64,000 nucleotides of DNA from an uncultured Prevotellaceae bacterium (lineage in GTDB: Bacteria > Bacteroidota > Bacteroidia > Bacteroidales > Bacteroidaceae), in assembly GCA_900314755.1 (NCBI GenBank), contig OMWH01000009.1:1-64000 (forward strand), given 5' to 3'. The position numbers and the translations under genes are program-made. Shown in pieces: positions 25,914 through 35,200 of the stretch; within the stretch, counting starts at the first letter, position 1, and every line of letters begins with the position of its first letter. The notes beneath the pieces were generated by a model that was not told the origin of the DNA, searched no databases, and worked only from the letters and a program-made list of their open reading frames with translations.

Positions 25914-28580
25914 ATGAAAAAACTATTTACTTTGTTGGTACTGTGTATCACAGTTCTCTCCATACAAGCCAAAGGCTGGGATGAGCAGCAGTACAAACAG
26001 ATAGAGCAGAGTATCCGTGTCCCACAGTTCATGGATAAAGTGTATGACATCACCAAGTATGGTGCCAAGCCTGATGCCGCAGCATCGAAGAACCAGAAGT
26101 CCATACAGAAAGCGATTGACCGATGCTCCAAGAAAGGAGGCGGCAAGGTTGTCATTCCCGCAGGAAAGCGTTTCCTCACAGGAGCCATCGAACTCAAGAG
26201 TGGTGTTAACCTGGTCGTTGAGGAAGGTGCTGTCTTGGAGTTTGTCTTCGACACGACACTCTATCCTATTGTGGAAACCTCATGGGAGGGACTGGAATGC
26301 TTCAATCTCTCACCGTGCATCTATGCTTTCAAGGCGAAGGACATTGCCATCACTGGCAAGGGGACCATTGACGGAGGCGGTTCCAACGACACCTGGTGGC
26401 CATGGTGTGGCAACGGACGCTTTGGTGCCAAGGAAGGAGGAATATCACAGACGAAAGGCGGTCGTGCCCGTCTGCTGAAAGCTGGTGAAGACGGTATTCC
26501 TATGTATGACGAGAAAGGCAACAGGAGTCCCGAGCGTGTCTTTGAGGCAAAAGACGGACTGCGTCCGCAACTGGTAAACTTCAACAAATGCGAAGGTATC
26601 TTGATGGAGGACATCACCTTGTTACGTTCTCCGTTCTGGGTGATCCACCCTCTGCACTCCACCGATATCACTGTCCGTCGTGTCAAGATGATCAACGACG
26701 GTCCTAACGGTGACGGATGTGACCCCGAGTGTTGTGACCGTGTATTGATTGAGGACTGTTTCTTCAACACCGGTGACGACTGCATCGCCATCAAGAGTGG
26801 GCGAAACCGCGACGGACGTGAGCGTAACATGCCAAGTCAGAACATCATCATCCGCAACTGTGAGATGAAGAATGGTCATGGCGGAGTCGTCGTCGGCAGC
26901 GAGATCAGCGGTGGCTGTAAGAATGTCTATGCCCATGACTGTGTGATGGACTCTCCTAACCTCGACCGTGTGCTCCGCATCAAGACCAACTCCTGCCGTG
27001 GAGGCATGATCGAGAACATCAATATGCGCAATGTGACTGTCGGACAATGCAAGGAGGCTGTCCTGAAGATTAATACCGACTATGAGCCCCGTGAGATCTG
27101 TTGCCGTGGTTTCTACCCCACGGTGCGCAATGTCACCATGGAGAATGTCACCTGCCAGAAGTCACGGTATGGTGTGATGATTGTCGGTTATGACGATCCC
27201 AAACTTGCCTATACCGTCAATAACATCACCGTCCGCAACTGTCAGTTTGACGGGGTATACGACAAGCCTGTCCATCAGGTAGGACTGGCACAGGATGTCA
27301 CTTACGAGAACCTCATCGTCAACGGCAACCTCGTTCTGCAGGAGATGCCTTACAAGCACTACTCCGAATGGCTCACCTATTCCGAGATGAAAAGGGTTCC
27401 TGAGAGTTACATGCTCGATTTCGCCAAGAAGCCCAAGTGGAGCTATGTCATGGGTATCGAACTGGAGAGCATGCTCGACACCTACCTGTGCTATGGCGGT
27501 GAGGATATCCTGAAATACTGCAAGATGTATACCGACAAGATGATTGACCAGCAAGGTAACATCACCGGCTATAACATCCTGGACTATAACCTCGACAATA
27601 TCCGTACGGGACATTTCGTGACCCGTATGTATCAGAACTGGCCGGAGCCGAAGAACCTGCTCGCCATGCAGACCATGATGAAGCAACTCCAGGACCAGCC
27701 TCGCACCATTGCCGACAAGGTTTACTGGCACAAGGCGATCTATGCCTATCAGGTGTGGCTCGACGGTATCTTCATGGGACTCCCCTTCCGCACACTGACG
27801 GCTCCGATCACTCTGAGTACTCGGAACACCCGGAGTACTCAGAAAGCGATTACGGCAATCTATGATGATGCTGTCAACCAGCTGAAGATTACCTACAACC
27901 GTACCCTCGACCCCAAGACAGGACTCAACCGTCATGCTTATGACGAGACACGCAAGACGTTCTGGGCTGACAAGGAGACAGGACTCTCACAGCATTGCTG
28001 GGGACGCGCCCAGGGCTGGTATACCATGGCACTTATCGAGGTTCTCGATGCCCTGCCTGAGAATTATGCCCGCCGCTCGGAAGTGCTCGACCTGCTGCAA
28101 AAAGACTTCGATGCCATCCTGAAATGGCAGGACGAGAAGTCGGGACTGTGGTATCAGGTGATGGACAGTCCTGGCAAGGAAGGCAATTATCTGGAGTCTA
28201 CCTGCTCATCTATGTTCACCTATGCCCTTCTGAAGGCATATCGCAAGGGTTATGTGAATGAGAAATATCGTGATGCCGGTCTCAAGGCATACAAGGGTAT
28301 CATCAAGAACTTCATCAAGGTACACCCTGACAAGACCATCTCGCTGACCCAGTGCTGTGAGGTGGCAGGTCTTGGTCCTGCTGCCACTGATGAGGTAGTG
28401 GCTGCCATGAAGAAGATCAACCCCAAAGGCTCCGTCAAGGAGAACCGCCGTCGTGATGGTAGCTACAAATACTACCTCAGCGAACCAATCCGCAACAACG
28501 ATGCCAAGGGTGTCGGTCCGTTCATCTGGGCCTCCCTCGAGATGGAGCAGTTGGGATATACGACAGACAATTTGAAATAA
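25914..28580 (+). CDS. GH28 polygalacturonase - GH105 unsaturated galacturonidase fusion
   Basis: An 888-residue secreted enzyme with a signal peptide (residues 1-21, ending IQAKG). Residues about 35-450 form a GH28 beta-helix with the family catalytic set: NGDGCD (D267, D270), GDD (D288, D289), GHGG (H322) and RIK (R355, K357). Residues about 490-885 form a GH105 (alpha/alpha)6 domain with the catalytic Asp in WLDGIFMG (D617) and HCWGRAQGW near 697. GH28 would hydrolyse (oligo)galacturonan; GH105 removes the unsaturated uronate that PL1 lyases leave. The fusion couples both steps. The start at 25914 begins the signal peptide. An in-gene 10-bp palindrome (27813-27842) encodes an apparent insertion (LSTRNTRSTQ) in the GH105 part. 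Confidence 0.92.
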   Translation: MKKLFTLLVLCITVLSIQAKGWDEQQYKQIEQSIRVPQFMDKVYDITKYGAKPDAAASKNQKSIQKAIDRCSKKGGGKVVIPAGKRFLTGAIELKSGVNLVVEEGAVLEFVFDTTLYPIVETSWEGLECFNLSPCIYAFKAKDIAITGKGTIDGGGSNDTWWPWCGNGRFGAKEGGISQTKGGRARLLKAGEDGIPMYDEKGNRSPERVFEAKDGLRPQLVNFNKCEGILMEDITLLRSPFWVIHPLHSTDITVRRVKMINDGPNGDGCDPECCDRVLIEDCFFNTGDDCIAIKSGRNRDGRERNMPSQNIIIRNCEMKNGHGGVVVGSEISGGCKNVYAHDCVMDSPNLDRVLRIKTNSCRGGMIENINMRNVTVGQCKEAVLKINTDYEPREICCRGFYPTVRNVTMENVTCQKSRYGVMIVGYDDPKLAYTVNNITVRNCQFDGVYDKPVHQVGLAQDVTYENLIVNGNLVLQEMPYKHYSEWLTYSEMKRVPESYMLDFAKKPKWSYVMGIELESMLDTYLCYGGEDILKYCKMYTDKMIDQQGNITGYNILDYNLDNIRTGHFVTRMYQNWPEPKNLLAMQTMMKQLQDQPRTIADKVYWHKAIYAYQVWLDGIFMGLPFRTLTAPITLSTRNTRSTQKAITAIYDDAVNQLKITYNRTLDPKTGLNRHAYDETRKTFWADKETGLSQHCWGRAQGWYTMALIEVLDALPENYARRSEVLDLLQKDFDAILKWQDEKSGLWYQVMDSPGKEGNYLESTCSSMFTYALLKAYRKGYVNEKYRDAGLKAYKGIIKNFIKVHPDKTISLTQCCEVAGLGPAATDEVVAAMKKINPKGSVKENRRRDGSYKYYLSEPIRNNDAKGVGPFIWASLEMEQLGYTTDNLK
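27813..27842. repeat. In-gene palindrome with 9-bp repeat in the GH105 domain
   Basis: CTGAGTACTC (27813-27822) pairs perfectly with GAGTACTCAG (27833-27842). The segment also reads as three 9-bp units (AGTACTCGG, AACACCCGG, AGTACTCAG). It keeps the reading frame. Confidence 0.85.
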
Positions 28581-28621
28581 TTACGACGGAAAACATGAAA
28601 TAACTAATAAGGAAAGGAAAT

Positions 28622-30532
28622 ATGAAAAAGTATCTATTAACACTCACAGCGACATTGCTGTCAATGACAGCTGTGGCTGATGGCTACGACCTGGACAAGC
28701 CCTTCGGTTTCTGTACTGTCTCGTCACGTACTGATGCCAGCAGCACCTTTAATATTACTGGAGGAGGAGTATATACCTACCCCATACCCGACGGATTTAC
28801 AGGCAAGGCGACAACCTTGAAGTCAAATGGGCAGGACATGAAGGGAGACATCCAGAATGCCATCAAACAGTATGATGTCGTCATTCTCGATGGTGCCTAT
28901 GGTGAGTTCATTGTATCAAGCAACATAGGTATCACTGCCTCCAATAAGACGATTATCGGCATCAACAATGCCATTATCAGCACCAAATGGTATGTGACGG
29001 ACGAAATCAAGAAGGCACTTAACGATGCCGGCGTTCCCAATATGAGTACCAGCGGTGGTGGTGGAAAGCTTCCCAACGGACAGTCTGTCTCTGAAGAGGC
29101 GGAGTATAACACCCGCAAGATTATCATTGAGATGACGAAGGACAATAATGAGGATTACCGCAAGTCGGGATGTATCTCCTTGAGCAGTTGTCAGAATATC
29201 ATCATCCGCAACATTACGTTCAAGGGACCCGGTGCTATCGACGTGGGTGGTTACGACCTCATCTCCTGCACTGGTGCCAAGAACTGCTGGGTGGACCACT
29301 GCGAGTTCATGGATGGTATGGATGGTAACTTTGACATCACGAATGCTGCCGACTTCAACACCGTCAGCTGGTGTGTCTTCCGTTATACCGACCGTTCCTA
29401 CATGCACCAGAACACCAACCTTATCGGCAGTAGCGACAGTGAAACAACAGGCAAGCTGAACACCACCTTCGCCTTCAACTGGTGGGCACCTGGTTGTAAT
29501 CAGCGTATGCCGATGGGACGTGTAGGAAAGATTCACATGCTGAACAACTACTACAGCTGTAGTGGTGCCAGCCTCTGCATGAACCCCCGCAAGAACTCGG
29601 AGTTCCTCATTGAGGGCAACTACTTCGCATCGGGAGTGAAGAACTGTTACAAGAACAATGATGCCACTGCGGTAACATGGGCTGACAATAATATCATTGC
29701 CAACACATCCGTCAGCAAGCCTTCTTCCTTCGGTACTACCGTCACTGTACCTTACTCTTATACCGTGGCAACCACAAACGATGTTCCTGATGCGGTACAG
29801 AATGGTGCCGGTGCTACCCTCCCCTATGGTGACAGCGGCAGTGGCAGTGAGACGGAAGGCAGCAAGGGCAGCATCTTATGGGCTATGTCATCAAACACCA
29901 ATGCGGAGGTAAGCAGTGCACTGACAAGTGAAATCACCACGACAAGCGTGGAGAATGGCAGCAATCTTACTTTGCGCACTAACGGCACTTATGGAGATAT
30001 CCGTTTCTCTCTGTATCAGGCACAGAGCATCCAGACCGCTCCTGCCGACGACAATGCCGTCACCTTTTCCATCACCACCAAGAACGGCTATAAGTTCAAG
30101 GCATCCAGCATCGAACTGTATGCCTGCAAGGTAGGTACAAACAACGGTACTATTGACGTTTCTTGGAAGGATGCGGGAGGTACAAGCAAAATCCTGAATG
30201 CTGTCTCACCTAACCGTAACAACGCAGACAATAATTACCATTCCTACTACAATCTCGATATTGAAAACAAATCGACTGCCACAGAAGGGGATTGCAAATT
30301 GATTATCAATATGTATAATGTGGGAGCTACCGATAAAGACGGTAACCTTCAGAAGAAAGACATTGGTCTTGCACAAGTGATGATCAAAGGTACCATCACG
30401 GAAGCCACAGGTATCAGCACCCCAGTCATCATCAAGGGCGACGGACATATCTACAACCTCCGTGGTCAGCGGGTAGACGAGAACTACAAAGGTATCGTGA
30501 TTAAGAACGGTAAGAAGTATATACAGAAATAA
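28622..30532 (+). CDS. PL1 pectate lyase with an added C-terminal domain
   Basis: A 636-residue secreted lyase: signal peptide (1-19), then a PL1 beta-helix (about 25-410) with Ca-binding WVDHCEF (D225) and DGMDGNFDITNAADFN, the SW-CVF core, and the catalytic arginine region NQRMPMGR (R295, R300). It cleaves de-esterified homogalacturonan by beta-elimination, producing the unsaturated ends used by GH105. Residues about 420-595 are a domain also present in the large CE8 protein (33739-34265), and the last 27 residues carry a YNLRGQRV..YKG..I.NGKKYI motif shared with two neighbours. It is 41 bp after the GH28-GH105 gene, probably co-transcribed. Confidence 0.92.
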   Translation: MKKYLLTLTATLLSMTAVADGYDLDKPFGFCTVSSRTDASSTFNITGGGVYTYPIPDGFTGKATTLKSNGQDMKGDIQNAIKQYDVVILDGAYGEFIVSSNIGITASNKTIIGINNAIISTKWYVTDEIKKALNDAGVPNMSTSGGGGKLPNGQSVSEEAEYNTRKIIIEMTKDNNEDYRKSGCISLSSCQNIIIRNITFKGPGAIDVGGYDLISCTGAKNCWVDHCEFMDGMDGNFDITNAADFNTVSWCVFRYTDRSYMHQNTNLIGSSDSETTGKLNTTFAFNWWAPGCNQRMPMGRVGKIHMLNNYYSCSGASLCMNPRKNSEFLIEGNYFASGVKNCYKNNDATAVTWADNNIIANTSVSKPSSFGTTVTVPYSYTVATTNDVPDAVQNGAGATLPYGDSGSGSETEGSKGSILWAMSSNTNAEVSSALTSEITTTSVENGSNLTLRTNGTYGDIRFSLYQAQSIQTAPADDNAVTFSITTKNGYKFKASSIELYACKVGTNNGTIDVSWKDAGGTSKILNAVSPNRNNADNNYHSYYNLDIENKSTATEGDCKLIINMYNVGATDKDGNLQKKDIGLAQVMIKGTITEATGISTPVIIKGDGHIYNLRGQRVDENYKGIVIKNGKKYIQK

Positions 30533-30538
30533 ATGGAA

Positions 30539-31774
30539 ATGAAGAAATATCTATTAGCAATCCTTGCAGTGGTGGCAGTCAACACCTGTATTGCGCAGAC
30601 CATTGATGCCAGCAAACTGTCAGAGTATGACAAGAACACACCTGTTGGTTTTGGTGCCAGTGTGACTGGTGGCAAGGGCGGTACGACGGTTACCGTGGAG
30701 AACTTCTCGCAATTAAAAGCACAACTAAGTGCTTTTAGTACGACGAAGACCATTATCTACGTCAAAGGAACCATCACCTTCGACGGACAATACGAGATGC
30801 GTGGTGTGAAGAACAAGACCATCATCGGACTGCCCGGTGCTACGTTTGAGAATATGAATGAGGACATCCCCACCAGCGAGAGTGACAAGAATGCGAAAAT
30901 CAAGAAGACGGGCATCCTGCTCGTCCGTGAGTGCGACAACATCGCCATCCGCAACATCACCTTCAAGAGTGCGGGAGCTTGCGACTTCAATGGCAACGAC
31001 AACCTGTATCTGCAAGGCAGTACCAACGTCTGGGTCGACCACTGCGACTTCCAGGATGGCGTCGACGGCAATTTGGACATCTGTATCGCTGCTGATAACA
31101 TCTGTGTCTCCTGGTGCCGCTTCCGCTACCTCCTTCCTGCCCGTGGCAAAGGCTACGGTGGCAGTTCTGAGGATCACCGCTTCACCAACCTGATAGGCAA
31201 CGGTGATAAGCAGACGGGTGACCAAGGCAAGCTGAATGTCACCTTCGTCAACTGCTGGTGGGACAATGGTTGTAAGGAGCGCATGCCCCGTGTCCGTTTC
31301 GGTAAGGTGCATACCCTCAACTGCCTCTATAGCAGTGAGAATGCCAACTACTGCGTGGGTGGTGGCTATAAAAGTAATGTCTACATCGAGAAATGTGCCT
31401 TCACCAGTGACAAGGCTAAGAAGAATCCATGGAAGAAATATGCCACTTCAAGTGGTTATACCGACTATAACGTCACCATCAAGGATTGTCTGAATGCAGC
31501 AGACAAGCAAGAGCGTTCGGGCACTATCGACTATTTCGTGCCATCGGATGTCTATACCTATACCTCCTATGCCGCTAATCTGGTGGAGAGTGTAGTGAGC
31601 AATGCCGACAATGGTGCCGGTCCTACCCTGCAGTTTACCTCTTCTTCTGGTATCAATACGATCAAGACCAACCAGCGTTCCGACATGACACGCTACAATA
31701 TAAAAGGTCAACAAGTGGACAGCAGCTACAAGGGACTGGTCATCCAAGGAGGTAAGAAATACATTCAGAAGTGA
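30539..31774 (+). CDS. PL1 pectate lyase
   Basis: A 411-residue secreted lyase with a signal peptide (1-19, ending CIAQT) and a single PL1 domain: WVDHCDFQDGVDGNLDI (Ca-binding Asp residues), CVSWCRF, and the catalytic-arginine segment KERMPRVRFGKVH. It ends with the RYNIKGQQVDSSYKGLVIQGGKKYIQK tail (motif shared with the previous PL1 gene; given here as RYNIKGQQV and KKYIQK). It begins within 7 bp of the upstream gene; the second Met (30539) starts the signal peptide. It lacks the extra domain of its neighbour. Confidence 0.93.
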   Translation: MKKYLLAILAVVAVNTCIAQTIDASKLSEYDKNTPVGFGASVTGGKGGTTVTVENFSQLKAQLSAFSTTKTIIYVKGTITFDGQYEMRGVKNKTIIGLPGATFENMNEDIPTSESDKNAKIKKTGILLVRECDNIAIRNITFKSAGACDFNGNDNLYLQGSTNVWVDHCDFQDGVDGNLDICIAADNICVSWCRFRYLLPARGKGYGGSSEDHRFTNLIGNGDKQTGDQGKLNVTFVNCWWDNGCKERMPRVRFGKVHTLNCLYSSENANYCVGGGYKSNVYIEKCAFTSDKAKKNPWKKYATSSGYTDYNVTIKDCLNAADKQERSGTIDYFVPSDVYTYTSYAANLVESVVSNADNGAGPTLQFTSSSGINTIKTNQRSDMTRYNIKGQQVDSSYKGLVIQGGKKYIQK

Positions 31775-31832
31775 GTGGAGAACTAAGTTTACTTAGATTC
31801 TTCCGAGCCGAGCGAAAATACCCTTTTCCCGC

Positions 31833-31869
31833 AACGGCGGTACCTTCCTGAAATGAAGGTGCCGCCGTT
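31833..31869 (+). terminator. Hairpin after the second PL1 gene (likely terminator)
   Basis: A 15-bp stem AACGGCGGTACCTTC / GAAGGTGCCGCCGTT (one wobble) with loop CTGAAAT, followed by CTGTTTATT. It lies 58 bp after the stop. The U tract is poor, so it may instead stabilise the mRNA end. Confidence 0.6.
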
Positions 31870-31876
31870 CTGTTTA

Positions 31877-31980
31877 TTCCCACGGAGGGAATCCCACATT
31901 CCCACGGTGGGAATCCTTCTTTCCCACGGTGGGAATCCTTCTTTCCCACGATGGGAATCCTTCTTTCCCACGGTGGGAAT
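31877..31980. repeat. 22-bp palindromic tandem array (5 copies)
   Basis: Five units at an exact 22-bp period (starts 31877, 31899, 31921, 31943, 31965). Each core is TTCCCACGGTGGGAA, a 7+1+7 palindrome, with one base changed in copies 1 and 4. The spacer is mostly TCCTTCT. Confidence 0.95.
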
Positions 31981-32073
31981 AACTGGTTTCCTATATCGGA
32001 ATGACGAATTGGAGCAGTACCCCCTCCCTATAAAAACGGCAGTTGGTGGCAACAGGTGGCAACGAAGATTCGT

Positions 32074-32134
32074 CCTTGTCACCTGTAACGCACTGATTAT
32101 CAAGCAGTGTTGCAAGGTGGCAACGGTGACAAGG
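32074..32134. repeat. Nested inverted repeat (possible structured RNA or REP-like element)
   Basis: CCTTGTCACC (32074-32083) is perfectly complementary to GGTGACAAGG (32125-32134). Inside, CACTG (32091-32095) pairs with CAGTG (32105-32109), extended by TGTAA/TTGCA pairing with a bulge. GGTGGCAAC copies flank it. Confidence 0.65.
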
Positions 32135-32158
32135 GTTTAAAAAATACATGTAGGGAAT

Positions 32159-32174
32159 CCGTAAACGTTTACGG
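32159..32174. promoter_or_regulatory. 16-bp palindromic operator CCGTAAACGTTTACGG
   Basis: A perfect palindrome centred 60 bp upstream of the CE8 -7 box. AAACGTTT with a central CG is typical of LacI-family operators. A second copy (36582-36598) precedes the susC gene. Confidence 0.6.
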
Positions 32175-32201
32175 GCTTTTTGTTGTTTTTTAACCACCCA
32201 G

Positions 32202-32235
32202 TTTCACCTTATTATATTTTTATGCGTATCTTTGC
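32202..32235 (+). promoter_or_regulatory. Promoter of the large CE8 gene
   Basis: TTTC (32202-32205), 21-nt spacer, TATCTTTGC (32227-32235); leader about 50 nt. Confidence 0.65.
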
Positions 32236-32292
32236 AGACAAACAAGCTACTACGACATATTTTAATCAATTAATAACTAAAAAACAACGCTT

Positions 32293-35200
32293 ATGAAGTA
32301 CAAATTTTTACGCATGTCGCTTCTGAGCGCTTTCGCCATACTCTTTGGTGGAGCCGCATTAGGAGCATTAATGGGTGCCGATGGTGAGGGCACGACCATC
32401 TATTCGTGGGACAGTGGGACTGAGACTGGCGGCACTGCAGCTGGCTCTGCCGATGGATTAGTCGGAGCGAGGAATGCCAATAACACTACCATCAAATTGG
32501 ATGGAAAAAATGATTTCTCATCTAACACAGTAACTATTACATTGGACAAAGCACTTAGTGCTGGTGACAAAATATCAGTTACTGCCTACAGAAACAAGAA
32601 TGCCGCAGACAAGACATCAGGCTTTAAGGCAAAGTTTGAAAAAGGAGAAAGCACTGTTGCCAGCTCCACAGGTTTCGAGTTTGTGAATATTGATGCCTCC
32701 GACGCTTCCGCAGAGGACAGCAACCGTGGTACAGAGCCCAACACCTGCACTTTTGAGGTTCCTACTGACGCTGCAGGTAGCAAGACTATCACCATGACAC
32801 GCTCACACCAGGGAACAAACCTTTTCATCACCAAAATAGTGATTACGACCCCTGCCTCTGGTGACGAAGGCGGCTCTGGCGAAGGCGAAGTAAGCTTCCC
32901 TATCACTGCTACATGGAGTTTCACTGATGCAGACGTAGTAGCTGCAGCAGTAGCTATTTCAGGTACCTCAAACTCCACACAGATTGAGAACAATGGTCTG
33001 AAACTAACCGTTGAGGCTAATGGCAAGACCATTAGAGATAATGGAAACAGTATCCAGACTGGTGACGGTGTCGTATTCAAAGTACCTGTTCAGGGTAAGA
33101 AGGACGAGGTGACCGTCGTAGGATACTCCTCTCCTTATTTTGCATATTCTATTGCTGGCGTAGATGCTACAGAGGCAACAACAAAGTATACTGCTACTGC
33201 CGCTGATGTCGCCCAAGGATATGTAGAGGTTGTCAACAAGGGACAGTACCTTATTTCTATCAGTGTGACTCAGAATGAGGATGACAATGCAGACGAAGGT
33301 GGTGATACTCCTGCCACTGATGTGACTGCCACTTGGGATTATTCCAATGCTGGAGTCATGGAGGCAACAATGGCATTGTCAGGCAGCTCCGCAGCAGGCA
33401 CTGTAAAGGCTATCGAGGACAACGGTATTTTGTTGACTGTGGAGGCTAATGGTGTTGCATTCAGAAATAACGGTGACAACATTCAGGTTAGAAAAGGTGC
33501 CATATTCAAAGTACCCGTTAAGAATGCTGGCGATTTGGTTACCATTAAGGGTTACCCCGGCTATTCATATTATAAGGTGAATGATGGTGCCGAGATCACG
33601 AACACTAAAGATAATCCACAGACAGAGTATAAGGCAAAGGCTAGTGACGCAACACGAGGATATGTTGCTATCACCTCTAACAATGACAACAACTACTTCT
33701 ACTCTATTTCCGTGACGCAATATGCTCCAAAGGGAGCCACGACTCTCGACAACGAGAAAGTTACAGCTACCTTCCCATTCATACTGGGTACCGCAGGACA
33801 GAAAGCGACGTTCACTAATGCAGATTACTGGATTAGCAGTAAGGTTGAACTCGGATCTAACAACTCTTATGGTGGCACTCTGACCGTTAAGGATGCTACC
33901 ATGACGCTGATTGCTCCTGAGACTCAACTTGCTGAGGCAGGAGAGACTGGTGATATCCGATTTATCATCAGACCTAAGTTCGGCTATACTTTCACTCCGA
34001 CAAAGGTTTCATTGAAAGCAAGTAAGGTTGGTACTGACAACAGCACCCTCGACATTGCATGGATGAATCCTGACAAGACTACAGCAAGTCTGGCAAAGGC
34101 TATCAAACCTGAGCGTAACAACGTCAACGGTTATAGTGCATTGGAATACACTGACTTCAGTACTGCGAAACCCGGTGAGGGTGCCTGCGGACTGATTGTT
34201 ACACTCTACGGACTGCAGAAGGGTAAGCAACTGGGTATTGCTGACGTAGTCATCGAAGGAACATTAAGTGGCACAGAGAAAGAAGTGCCTATCCTCGGCT
34301 CCTTCAAGATCAACGGCAATGAGTATAAGGTGGAGGATGTGTTTGGCGACGATTACGAGGCTGACCTCAAACTCTCGAAGAAAGAGAAGATGGTAAGCAG
34401 CGGCAATCCTCTGGCTGACATTACACCTGTTAGCGGAGAACTGGGTCAAGTCACTTATGAAGGAACTGAAACCTCTTGCAAGGTAACGATCCCAATGACT
34501 GCCGGTGAGGTTTCTCTTAACTATGTACTGAACATCACTCAGAAGCCAGACTATACACTGACTTACTTTGATGTGGAAGGTAATGAACTGCCTAACAAAC
34601 AGACTATCGAGGAAGATAGTAAGATTGGTGAGTTCATCTATGATATCGCTGAGATTTCATCTAAGCAAAACGGCTTTAAGGCACGTGGCTGGTTCAAGCA
34701 GAACTATGTAGGTGCCAAGCATTCTGTGGATGACGTGGTAACTTCCGATCTGAAACTCTATGCTGTAGAGACTGAAATCGAGGTGGCAAGCCTGAGCAAG
34801 AAGTACGAGTTCGACCTGACGGACATCAACTTCGATGCAGCAGACCATGAGGCATTCAATCCTACAGGAGGCAAGCCAAACGTATCTGACATGCGCCACG
34901 GATGGAACTTCAAGGAGAACGACAAGATTGAGTTATTGGTAGGTCCAAAGGCAAACATTATTATTACTACCTGCCAATATCCTACTGGTGGGACAACAAA
35001 GATTGTAGCATCTAACGGGCAAGAGGTTGATGCCGTTTCTACAACTGACGGTGCCACACAGGCTATTGAGTATGAAGGAGAGGCAGGAACATTGACACTG
35101 ACTATTTCGGGTGGACAATGCTACATTCATAAGATTGTTATCTTCAACACCGCAGAGACCAACTACGACCAGAAGGGTCAGTGGATCTACGTGAAGAAAG

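Larger units (their letters stand above)
31775..32201. other. Repeat-rich intergenic region upstream of the large CE8 gene
   Basis: No gene is evident in these 427 bp (the whole gap is 518 bp). In order they hold a long hairpin (31833-31869), a five-copy 22-bp palindromic array (31877-31980), three GGTGGCAAC copies (32045, 32055, 32116), a nested inverted repeat (32074-32134) and a 16-bp palindrome (32159-32174). Open frames across this stretch are artefacts of the repeats. Confidence 0.85.

Noticed and set aside
27162-27935. Long minus-strand frame inside the GH28-GH105 gene
   Set aside because: It covers the active-site region of a well-supported enzyme and has no start context or domain.
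31877-31980. CRISPR array
   Set aside because: The repeat unit is only 15 bp of palindrome with near-identical 7-bp spacers, and no cas genes are seen.
31740-32140. Several overlapping open frames in the repeat-rich gap before the CE8 gene
   Set aside because: The frames follow the 22-bp period and give periodic peptides on both strands; this is what a palindromic repeat produces without stops.
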